Below, piece after piece: positions 48,295 to 55,681 of a DNA stretch of 64,000 nucleotides. Origin of the DNA: an uncultured Mollicutes bacterium (lineage in GTDB: Bacteria > Bacillota_I > Bacilli_A > RFN20 > CAG-288); NCBI GenBank assembly GCA_900539865.1, contig UQDS01000002.1, positions 1 through 64,000 of the forward strand. The letters are read 5' to 3'. The translations under genes were made by a program, and so were the position numbers. Below the pieces are notes generated by a model. The model worked only from the letters and a program-made list of their open reading frames with translations. It did not search any database and was not told where the DNA came from. The stretch's first letter is position 1; every line of letters starts with the position of its first letter.

Positions 48295-48619
48295 GATCAT
48301 TCTCCTTTTGAAGTTCTTTCATAATTTCCTCTTTGCTAAATCCCATTTCTAAAAGATTTTGTAACGTTTTCTTTAGCACATCTTTTTCTTTGTTGGAATC
48401 GTTCTTTTGTTGAGAGATAACATATCCTTTTTTCGGTACCGAATAAACAATCCCTTCCCCTTCTAAGTACTCATACGCTTTCATAACAGTGTTTGGATTC
48501 ACACCAAGTTCTAACGCTAATTTTCGGCAGGAGGGAAGCAGACTATCATTATCGTAAATACCGAGAAGTATGAATCGTTTAATATGATTTGCAACTTCCA
48601 TATATACTTCTTGTTTCAT
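48281..48619 (-). CDS. GntR-family (YtrA-type) transcriptional regulator
   Basis: 112 residues. The N-terminal winged helix includes LLPSCRKLALELGVNPNTVMKAYEYLEGEGIV, and the C-terminal tail is short, without a ligand-binding domain, which is the YtrA type. It likely represses its own operon with the ABC exporter. AAGGTGA precedes the ATG. Adjacent 9-bp direct repeats CTGTATTAT (48640-48657) in the promoter are a likely operator. Confidence 0.92.
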   Translation of the reverse strand: MKQEVYMEVANHIKRFILLGIYDNDSLLPSCRKLALELGVNPNTVMKAYEYLEGEGIVYSVPKKGYVISQQKNDSNKEKDVLKKTLQNLLEMGFSKEEIMKELQKENDHDQN

Positions 48620-48639
48620 TCTGAAATCACCTTATTTCT

Positions 48640-48681
48640 CTGTATTATCTGTATTATATGTAAAGTATAATCTACTTGCAA
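48640..48681 (-). promoter_or_regulatory. Promoter and direct repeats of the GntR-ABC operon
   Basis: On the minus strand TTGCAA (48681-48676), a 17-nt spacer and TATAAT (48658-48653) form a near-ideal promoter. Overlapping the -10 and start are two adjacent copies of CTGTATTAT (48640-48648, 48649-48657, plus-strand reading), a probable repressor site. Confidence 0.7.
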
Positions 48682-48769
48682 ATATTTTCTTGAAGGACGC
48701 ATGTTTCATACATGTTATAAAATAGAAATAACTATGATAAAATACTATTGAATTATATAAGAGGTAATT

Positions 48770-49486
48770 ATGAAAAAAATATTGGTTGATCTTTCTTCCT
48801 TTCCTAATCGTGAAACAATCACACAAGCGATCAAAATTTTCGATTGTAAAAAGAAAAAAGGATATGTAGTATCTGTACGCGGCAGCAAAGAAGATCTCAT
48901 TACATTTAGAGCGTATCCGGATATTGTTTGCATTGAAAAAGAAAGTGAATTTTCTAAAGATGAATTCGATTATATTTTCATCTCAGATCACTCAGAATTA
49001 ACGGATGGAAAAATCGACTATACCGTTCTTTTTGAGACTGGAAACGACACATCCATCTTCATTTTTGAAGAAGAAATCAATTTCTCTTTATGTGCAAATA
49101 AAAAGCGAATCGGCGTCGTCTCCTTAGGTAATAACATTACCCTTCCCGAAGGCGAAAACCGATTCGAACTTATCGATCCTGAAGTGATGTTTAGCGGCGC
49201 TTTCGATGCTATTTTCATCTTACAAAAAGATTATGAAATAATCCAATCTGTCATCAATGGTGTGCTTAAGAAAATCAATAGCAGTTTAGACAAATCTAGA
49301 GCTGCTTCTGCAATTACTTCCTATTTCTTTAAAAACTATATGAGCGCACCAAAGGTGTTTACACTCACGGATTTTGTCCGAGAAAACAGATTGATTTACA
49401 TCGACGGAATCCCCTATTACGTTCCCGCTCGCGCAGAGAACGAAAACGAAATTGTCGCTTCTTTACAAGAGGCAGTTGAAGATTAA
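48770..49486 (+). CDS. Unknown protein, possibly divergent PlsX-like
   Basis: 238 residues with GAGGT before the ATG at 48770. The N-terminus KKILVDLSSF, then the RIGVVSLGNN segment and FELIDPEVMFSGAFDAIFILQKDYEIIQSVINGVLKKI, are reminiscent of PlsX (phosphate acyltransferase; RVGLLNIG and RDIFDGKADVVV), but the match is weak, the protein is about 90 residues short, and the conserved Gly motif near the start is absent. I treat it as hypothetical. It is convergent with the next gene and overlaps its end by 24 nt. Confidence 0.7.
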   Translation: MKKILVDLSSFPNRETITQAIKIFDCKKKKGYVVSVRGSKEDLITFRAYPDIVCIEKESEFSKDEFDYIFISDHSELTDGKIDYTVLFETGNDTSIFIFEEEINFSLCANKKRIGVVSLGNNITLPEGENRFELIDPEVMFSGAFDAIFILQKDYEIIQSVINGVLKKINSSLDKSRAASAITSYFFKNYMSAPKVFTLTDFVRENRLIYIDGIPYYVPARAENENEIVASLQEAVED

Positions 49487-49834
49487 GCTAGCAGTCGCAC
49501 TGTCAGATGTTCCGTCAGGATTTGCCGGTAACGGAATGATTACATCAAAGTAGAACAATAAGAAAATTACTAATATTTCAACAACAGTGTTCACGATACC
49601 GACAATTAAAAAACGATAATTGTGAACTTTATCTTCCAAACGGATATCGCTGCACATCGCATAAAGAATCAGCATCATCGGAGCTCCTAAAATCAAAGAC
49701 ATCAACATAACGTCGGTGTCTTTGGTTTTTCTTTTGGTCTGTTCGCCACGGAGGGTTTTAATATATCCGACGCCGATTGCATAAGTTCCAATAAAACCTA
49801 AGACAATAATTAAAATTAAAATAGTGATACTCAT
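49463..49834 (-). CDS. Small membrane protein of unknown function
   Basis: 123 residues with three hydrophobic helices (about 3-20, 40-60, 75-100). The pattern VMLMSLILGAPMMLILYAMC faintly resembles the DUF1294 family, which I cannot confirm. The AAAAGG upstream is a weak ribosome binding site. It lies downstream of the mgl permease behind a terminator, and its 3' end overlaps the convergent gene at 48770-49486. Confidence 0.6.
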   Translation of the reverse strand: MSITILILIIVLGFIGTYAIGVGYIKTLRGEQTKRKTKDTDVMLMSLILGAPMMLILYAMCSDIRLEDKVHNYRFLIVGIVNTVVEILVIFLLFYFDVIIPLPANPDGTSDSATASLIFNCLL

Positions 49835-49842
49835 GATATTTT

Positions 49843-49877
49843 ACCTAAAAAGGCACTTGAATTGACAAGTGCCTTTT
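49843..49877 (-). terminator. Terminator of the mgl operon
   Basis: AAAAGGCACTTG (49848-49859) pairs with CAAGTGCCTTTT (49866-49877). A short T run follows on the minus strand. It lies 19 nt after the permease stop. Confidence 0.85.
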
Positions 49878-49895
49878 ATTAATTTAAACAGAAAT

Positions 49896-51563
49896 TTATT
49901 TCTTCTTCAAGTACTTAGCGCAGTCAAGTGTAACAGCGGCTAAGATGATGAAGCCTTTAATAGCTAACTGGAAGTTGGCATCGTTAATACCGATTAAAGG
50001 AAGAACGACAGAGATAGTCTGGAATAAGATGGCGCCGATGACAACACCGGAGATCTTACCAACACCACCAGAGAAGGAAACACCACCGACGACGCAAGCG
50101 GCGATAGCGTCAAGTTCCATACCTTGACCGGTTTGAGCTCTAACGTTACCTGTGTAGATACCGTAGATGCTGGAACCAATACCATAGTAGACACCAGCTA
50201 ACATAAAGACAAAGAGAGTTGTCCAGAAGACCGAGATACCGGAGACAGTAGCGGCTTCAGCGTTGCCACCGACGGCGAACATATTCTTACCAAATTTCGT
50301 CTTGTTCCAAATGAACCACATGACCGCAATACCGATGACGGCATAAATGATCATGACAGGGAATCCGCCAATGTTACCGGCAAAAATGTTTTTGACGGTA
50401 TCATCAGGGCTACCAGTAAAGGAGTTACCAGTAATGTAAGCAAGAATACCGAACGTCATCAACTGAGTAGCGAGAGTGGAGATAAATGGATGCATCTTGA
50501 ACTTAGCAGTGAAGAAACCTGCAAGAGAAGAAACGGCAACGCAGAGGATGACAGAAAGAAGGATACCCATGATGACTCTGACAGCAAGCGGGATACCCGC
50601 GAAGGAAATTGTATTACCGAGAATCTTAAGGCTGGTTTCACCGGTTGTCGTAACTAACATACCAGTCACAACTGCGCCTAAGCCGACCAATCTACCAACA
50701 CTTAAGTCAGTACCGGCAAGGACAATCAAACCTGCAACACCTAAAGCTAAGAAGATCTTCGGAGAAACCTGGTTCAAGATCAATAAAATGGAGCTTTGAT
50801 TGAGCAAGAAACCATTATATTTAGCAGCATAGAAGATAACGGCGACAAGTAAGAGTAAAATAATAGTGATATACAAACCATTATTTAAGAGGAAGGAGTT
50901 GACGTTGAAATTGTAAACCTTATTTTCAATCTTCTGTGTGACCTTGTCAATGATCGGAAGCTTCTTGTTATAAGCGTCATTTAAGGCTTTATATTTTTCA
51001 AGTTCAAGATAGTGAACATCATCTTTGTGAGCGTCGATAATTTCTTTGTATTTGTTCTTGCATTCTTTTACTTCAATGACATAAGCGTTCTTAATATCTT
51101 TCAAAGAGTTCTTATAATCGATAACCGCTTCCTTGTCACTTGTATCAATAGAAGCCTTCTTTGCTTTTGCCTCAGCAAGAGCAGCCTGATACTTTTCTTT
51201 TGCAGCCTTAACACCAGCTAAATAAACAGCTTTGGCTTCAGCGTTTTCAGCTTTGTATTTCGCTTTCTTCTCTTTGATAACGTCATTGTAATTACCTTTG
51301 GCGAAGTTAGAGAGTTCAGCGATTTTTTCTTTTAATTCACCAGCGTTTTGAGCAGCAACCTCTTTTGCAGCGAGAATGGATTCTTTGTTCTTATTAAGGA
51401 TTGTTTCCTTAGTATCCACATCTAATTGCTTGTTGCGTTTCACGTTGGAGTTTTCATTTTTCAACTGCGCAATTAATGTTTCACCATTGAGTCTTAATGC
51501 ATCGATTTCTCTTTGCATTTCATCAATAGCAGAAACAAATTGCAATTCGTTATTTTCTGCCAT
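49896..51563 (-). CDS. mglC: Galactose/glucose-type ABC permease with long coiled-coil-like N-terminal extension
   Basis: 555 residues. From about residue 224 it is an ordinary MglC/RbsC-type permease with some nine helices, including LALGVAGLIVLAGTDLSVG and the KFKMHPFISTLATQLM loop. The first roughly 220 residues are soluble, Lys/Glu/Ala-rich and helical (KAENAEAKAVYLAGVKAAKE and similar), with heptad-like spacing and no membrane helix or signal peptide. Related permeases have only a short N-terminus. The extension probably lies in the cytoplasm next to the ATPase. It starts at 51563 with AGGGAG upstream. The gene is last in mglB-mglA-mglC. Confidence 0.92.
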   Translation of the reverse strand: MAENNELQFVSAIDEMQREIDALRLNGETLIAQLKNENSNVKRNKQLDVDTKETILNKNKESILAAKEVAAQNAGELKEKIAELSNFAKGNYNDVIKEKKAKYKAENAEAKAVYLAGVKAAKEKYQAALAEAKAKKASIDTSDKEAVIDYKNSLKDIKNAYVIEVKECKNKYKEIIDAHKDDVHYLELEKYKALNDAYNKKLPIIDKVTQKIENKVYNFNVNSFLLNNGLYITIILLLLVAVIFYAAKYNGFLLNQSSILLILNQVSPKIFLALGVAGLIVLAGTDLSVGRLVGLGAVVTGMLVTTTGETSLKILGNTISFAGIPLAVRVIMGILLSVILCVAVSSLAGFFTAKFKMHPFISTLATQLMTFGILAYITGNSFTGSPDDTVKNIFAGNIGGFPVMIIYAVIGIAVMWFIWNKTKFGKNMFAVGGNAEAATVSGISVFWTTLFVFMLAGVYYGIGSSIYGIYTGNVRAQTGQGMELDAIAACVVGGVSFSGGVGKISGVVIGAILFQTISVVLPLIGINDANFQLAIKGFIILAAVTLDCAKYLKKK

Positions 51564-51577
51564 AATGTTTTATCTCC

Positions 51578-53077
51578 CTATAAATACTTAGCACTTAAAC
51601 GTAAAAGTTCTTCTTGATTTGTTTCTTTCGTGTTGACAATACCTGCAAGTCGATAATTGGACATGACCGCAATTCTATTGGTGATACCAAGAATTTCAGG
51701 CATTTCACTAGAGACAACAATACAAGTTTTTCCTTGTTTCGCCATATTGATAATCAATTGATAGATTTCATATTTGGCGCCAACGTCAATACCACGGGTG
51801 GGCTCGTCAAGCAAGAAGACTTCCGGATCTCTTTCCAACCACTTACCGATGATGACCTTTTGTTGGTTACCACCAGATAAGGAAGAAATGAAATCATCCG
51901 GACCCATACATTTCGTGTGCATAATCGAAATCTGACGATTCGCAGCATCTACCATCTTTCCGTTATCAAGGAAGAAAGCCGTTTTGTATTTACCTAAATT
52001 GGTGATACAAGTGTTGTAGATAAGGTTCGCTTTGGCGAACATACCATTGTACTTTCTTTCTTCAGTAACAAAGGCGAAATTTTTATCCATTGCTTCTTTG
52101 GCGTTATTGAACATCGCCTTCTTACCTTTATAGGTAATAGAGCCGCTTTCAATAGTACGTAAACCAAAGAGACACTCTAAGAGTTCGCTACGACCGGCAC
52201 CGACCAAGCCATACAAACCTAAGATTTCACCTTTACGAACTTCAAGATTGATATCCTTTAATAAAGGGGCGTATTTGGTGTTCAAGTTTTCAATCTTAAG
52301 GACAACCTCTCCAGGAACATTATCGACAGGCGGGAATCTCTTATCCAAAGAACGGCCGACCATTGCCGAAATAATTTCGTTCATGTTGGTATCCTTGACA
52401 GGTTTTGTCATGATGACTTCACCGTCACGGAGAACGCTAACATCATCACAAATTTCGAAAACTTCATCCATTTTATGGGAAATGTAAACGAACGATATTC
52501 CCTGTTTTCTCAAATCACAAACAATGGAGAAAAGTTTTTTAACTTCTCTTTCAGTTAAAGAGGAAGTAGGTTCATCTAAAACGATGATCTTTGCATTGTA
52601 TGAGACAGCTTTAGCGATTTCAACCATCTGACGTTCCGAAACAGACATTTGACGCATGATACGCTTCGGATTGACATCCATGTTAAGACGCTGGAATAAC
52701 GCTTTGGTTTCCTTAAGCATGTATCCTTCATCAACCATACCGAATTTAGTTGGATATTTACCTAACCACATATTGTCTAAAACGGTACGATCAAGGCACT
52801 GATTCAATTCCTGGTGAACCATTGCAACACCATTTTCTAAAGCATTTTTCGGACCAGAAAATTCAATGATGTTTCCATCAAGCTTAATGACGCCTTCATC
52901 CTTAGCATAAATACCGAAAAGGCATTTCATCATTGTGGATTTTCCAGCACCATTTTCGCCCATAAGACCCATGACGGTCCCTTTTCTGATCTTCAAGGAA
53001 ATATTCTTCAGAACACAGTTTTTACCAAATGATTTAGACAATCCTTCAATTTCAAGAATGTTATTTTCATTTTCCAT
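51578..53077 (-). CDS. mglA: Galactose/glucose-type ABC transporter ATP-binding protein
   Basis: 499 residues, two ABC domains. Domain 1: GENGAGKSTMMKCLFG, the signature MSVSERQMVEIAKAV and IVLDEPTSSL. Domain 2: Walker A degenerate (LVGAGRSELLECL), signature LSGGNQQKVIIGKWL and FLLDEPTRGIDVGAK. I start it at 53077 with CGAGGAG upstream. It lies between mglB and mglC. Its order and content match MglA of galactose/methylgalactoside importers. Confidence 0.95.
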   Translation of the reverse strand: MENENNILEIEGLSKSFGKNCVLKNISLKIRKGTVMGLMGENGAGKSTMMKCLFGIYAKDEGVIKLDGNIIEFSGPKNALENGVAMVHQELNQCLDRTVLDNMWLGKYPTKFGMVDEGYMLKETKALFQRLNMDVNPKRIMRQMSVSERQMVEIAKAVSYNAKIIVLDEPTSSLTEREVKKLFSIVCDLRKQGISFVYISHKMDEVFEICDDVSVLRDGEVIMTKPVKDTNMNEIISAMVGRSLDKRFPPVDNVPGEVVLKIENLNTKYAPLLKDINLEVRKGEILGLYGLVGAGRSELLECLFGLRTIESGSITYKGKKAMFNNAKEAMDKNFAFVTEERKYNGMFAKANLIYNTCITNLGKYKTAFFLDNGKMVDAANRQISIMHTKCMGPDDFISSLSGGNQQKVIIGKWLERDPEVFLLDEPTRGIDVGAKYEIYQLIINMAKQGKTCIVVSSEMPEILGITNRIAVMSNYRLAGIVNTKETNQEELLRLSAKYL

Positions 53078-53148
53078 GTTTTTTCTCTCCTCGAAGAAAG
53101 CGCCCACTACTTATATAGTGGGCGCCTATTATAGACAAGAATTAAGAA

Positions 53149-54276
53149 TTAAGCTTTTTTGTAGTTGGCAGCAAACCAATCTTTGATGATCTGACCCTGG
53201 GCAACACCTTGACCAGTGGAACCAGAACCGACAAAGTAAACTTTCTGCTTGGTGCTGAGATCAGCAACACCGGAGTCATCAGACTTCTTAGGCTGTCTAT
53301 TGAAGAAGACAACCGGCTTATCACCAACAGCACTGAGGTAGTTTTCATAGTTGGAATGGGTGATGACGTTGAAAGCAAAGCCATCATAATTGTTGGCAGA
53401 AACCTTAGTCTGGATCTGTTCAACTAATAATGCATCATTAAGACCATCACCGAAGACTTCATCAACTTCATAACCTAAAGCCTTTGCATAATGCGGTAAA
53501 GCAGACTGATAGGTTTCCTTAATGAAGTTATCGTTTGCGGAATAATAAGCAACAAGAATCTTCTTGCCAGCGCCCGGTTTATCGTCGCCGAGGTTAACAT
53601 AAGCGCCAGGCTTCAACTGATCAGCGTTCTGAGCAGTGACAGCGGCAAACTTAGTCTGAATGATGTGCTTGTCAAGATCACCTAAGTTCAATTCAGCCTT
53701 ACCACCATAGTTAGCATCGATGATAGTTTCGCTACCATTGATTAAGGAAGTAAGAGCTCTGACAACGGCTAAAGCCTGATCGTCACCGTTCTGAGAAACG
53801 GAACCAGCTAAGGTGCCGGCTTTGATCATATCGCAAGCAGCAGACAAAGCGTCGAAACCAACGATCGGAGTGCCCTTCGGTAAGCTGGAGACACCAGCGG
53901 CGGCAATTGCCATACCATCATTGTTAGAAACAATGAAGTCGAGTTTGCCCTTGAACTGAGAAGCCCAACCTTCAACAGTTTCTTTGGCGATTTGGTCGTT
54001 CCAAGGGTTACCATTGGTATCGATGCAAACTTTTTCGCCTAACTTCTTAGCAGTGAAGCCATATTCTTTGGCAGCAGCAGCAAGAGCCTCATCGCAGCCC
54101 TTAGTTCTATCTTCTGCTTCAGGGTTTCCCTGTTCACCGATTAAAACAACATAGCCTAATTCACCATCGGCTAAAGCCTTGGTAAGATCGAACTGTGCTA
54201 CTTCATCAGTTCCACCGCAACCAACTAATGTTAATAAAGATGCGGTTGCAAGTAACGACGTTAACTTCTTCTTCAT
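53149..54276 (-). CDS. mglB: Galactose/glucose-binding lipoprotein, circularly permuted MglB
   Basis: 375 residues; start 54276 with GAGGAGGG. The lipobox LVGC has Cys20. The halves are swapped relative to MglB. Residues about 40-185 match the MglB C-terminal half: GEQGNPEAEDRT (MglB GEPGHPDAEART), Trp92, SNND (Asn119), GFDAL (Asp142), Asn163. Residues about 237-373 match the N-terminal half: ANDNF (Asp249, Phe251), PVVFFNRQP (Asn326), YFVGSGSTGQG. A segment at about 186-236 joins the old C- and N-termini. Ligand contacts known from E. coli MglB are kept, apart from His to Asn and Asp to Glu in the GEP motif. It likely still binds glucose or galactose. First gene of mglB-mglA-mglC. Confidence 0.93.
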   Translation of the reverse strand: MKKKLTSLLATASLLTLVGCGGTDEVAQFDLTKALADGELGYVVLIGEQGNPEAEDRTKGCDEALAAAAKEYGFTAKKLGEKVCIDTNGNPWNDQIAKETVEGWASQFKGKLDFIVSNNDGMAIAAAGVSSLPKGTPIVGFDALSAACDMIKAGTLAGSVSQNGDDQALAVVRALTSLINGSETIIDANYGGKAELNLGDLDKHIIQTKFAAVTAQNADQLKPGAYVNLGDDKPGAGKKILVAYYSANDNFIKETYQSALPHYAKALGYEVDEVFGDGLNDALLVEQIQTKVSANNYDGFAFNVITHSNYENYLSAVGDKPVVFFNRQPKKSDDSGVADLSTKQKVYFVGSGSTGQGVAQGQIIKDWFAANYKKA

Positions 54277-54350
54277 AAGATCCCTCCTCTTTCTAAGAAT
54301 CATTTCTTTTCTCAAGCATCATAAGATTTCTTGAGTTGTTCATATTTTAA

Positions 54351-54363
54351 GAAATCGCTTTCA
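54351..54363. promoter_or_regulatory. CRE-like catabolite site 1 upstream of mglB
   Basis: GAAATCGCTTTCA matches the CcpA-binding consensus apart from the T at the first half. It lies about 75 nt before the mglB ATG. CcpA binding is inferred. Confidence 0.5.
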
Positions 54364-54422
54364 CAGAAGAAATGTAAAAAAATCTCTTTATCCTAGAAAT
54401 TTCTCTAAAAATTCTTTTTTGT

Positions 54423-54436
54423 TTAAAGCGTTTACA
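54423..54436. promoter_or_regulatory. CRE-like catabolite site 2 upstream of mglB
   Basis: TTAAAGCGTTTACA differs from the CRE consensus TGWAANCGNTNWCA at one position. Together with the site at 54351 it suggests carbon catabolite control of the mgl operon. Confidence 0.6.
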
Positions 54437-54463
54437 TTTTTTTAATAAAAAGTAGTTTTTAAT

Positions 54464-54506
54464 AAAAAAACGGTGTTTTTTCATAAAAAATTAGAAATTA
54501 CACCGT
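54464..54506 (-). terminator. Terminator of the sensor operon
   Basis: ACGGTGT (54470-54476) pairs with ACACCGT (54500-54506), and a run of T follows on the minus strand. It separates the kinase/sensor transcript from mglBAC. Confidence 0.75.
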
Positions 54507-54538
54507 ATTTTTTAAAAAAGAACTTATAAAAATTATAA

Positions 54539-55681
54539 TTACTGAAATTTTTGAGGGTTTTGGTCTAAAATCTCCTTTGTGATTTTTTCTCCTTCGATGT
54601 AGTAAGCGTATTCACGCAATTCATTCGGCTTTAAACCATCCAAAGCGTTATCTTTTCCGAAAATATAATCGACCAAAGAAACAATTGTTTCCGCTTGTTT
54701 TTTACCATTGTTTTTTACGGTTCCATACAAATATCCATCTTGGATAGACTTTAATCCTTCGGCGATACCATCCACCCCAACAATAGGAAAGGGCATCGTG
54801 AAGTTTTCATCCGGCCCCTCAGTTTCCGGCTCGCTATTATTCGGTTCGCTATTATTATAAGGATAAGAAGACTCTTCTTTTAAAGAGGACTCCGGATGAG
54901 TTCTAGTTTTTGAATACTCTTCTTGTAGATACTCAATAACTCCTAATGCCATATCATCATTATTAGAGATTACCACCTCGATATCTTTACCAAAATCTCT
55001 CATGATATCCGGCATTGTCTGTTTGGCTAAATTACGACTCCAATTGCAATAAACAGAATCTACAATGTTTATCTTATATCCAACTCTCTTAAATTCATCT
55101 ATAACCCCTTGTGTTCTCTTTTCCGTATCTTGATGAGAAATTTCTCCTTTGACTAACAACACTTGGATGACACCATCGCCGTTTTTGTCATATTTAGGAT
55201 CTAATGCCTCCGGTCCACCAAAGAGTTCCATTACCATTTGAGCTTGTGTCACACCTTCATATACCGGATCGGTGCCAACATAGAAGAGATTCTTATTTTC
55301 AACTCTTCCTTTGTTCATATCCTCGGCCAAAGGTTCACGATTGAAGAAAATAATAGGATAATTATACTTGTTTGCTTTTTCAATTAACGCGCTGGTAGAA
55401 AGACGATCTACCGGATTGACAATAAATACATCTGAGTTCTTATTATCCATATCCTCAATGATTTGTTCATTTTGAGTGATCTGTGATAACTGAGCATCAT
55501 GGATGTCATATTCATATCCTCTTTGAGAAAGAACACGGGTGATATCTTCTCTGACAGAACGGATAAAAACATCTTTAAAATCATATATATATAAAGATAT
55601 GTCTTTGGATTTTGTTCCGCAGGAAGCAAGGATCAAAGAGGAAAGTAAAAGCAAGGGTTTAATACGTTTAATGTTCTTCAT
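54539..55681 (-). CDS. MglB-like sugar-sensing lipoprotein of a three-component system
   Basis: 380 residues. The lipobox is LASC (Cys21). The order is the normal MglB order: FFNREP (Asn114), then YVGTDP, GEISHQDTEKRT (His183, Asp185, Arg189), Trp214, SNND (Asn241), GVDG (Asp304). The key ligand contacts are therefore kept. Residues about 256-295 form a low-complexity insertion with a tandem NNSEP repeat. It lies directly after a YesM-type kinase and overlaps it by 14 nt, so I infer that it presents sugar to the kinase rather than feeding a transporter, as in XylFII-LytS systems. GAGGAGG precedes the start. Confidence 0.88.
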   Translation of the reverse strand: MKNIKRIKPLLLLSSLILASCGTKSKDISLYIYDFKDVFIRSVREDITRVLSQRGYEYDIHDAQLSQITQNEQIIEDMDNKNSDVFIVNPVDRLSTSALIEKANKYNYPIIFFNREPLAEDMNKGRVENKNLFYVGTDPVYEGVTQAQMVMELFGGPEALDPKYDKNGDGVIQVLLVKGEISHQDTEKRTQGVIDEFKRVGYKINIVDSVYCNWSRNLAKQTMPDIMRDFGKDIEVVISNNDDMALGVIEYLQEEYSKTRTHPESSLKEESSYPYNNSEPNNSEPETEGPDENFTMPFPIVGVDGIAEGLKSIQDGYLYGTVKNNGKKQAETIVSLVDYIFGKDNALDGLKPNELREYAYYIEGEKITKEILDQNPQKFQ

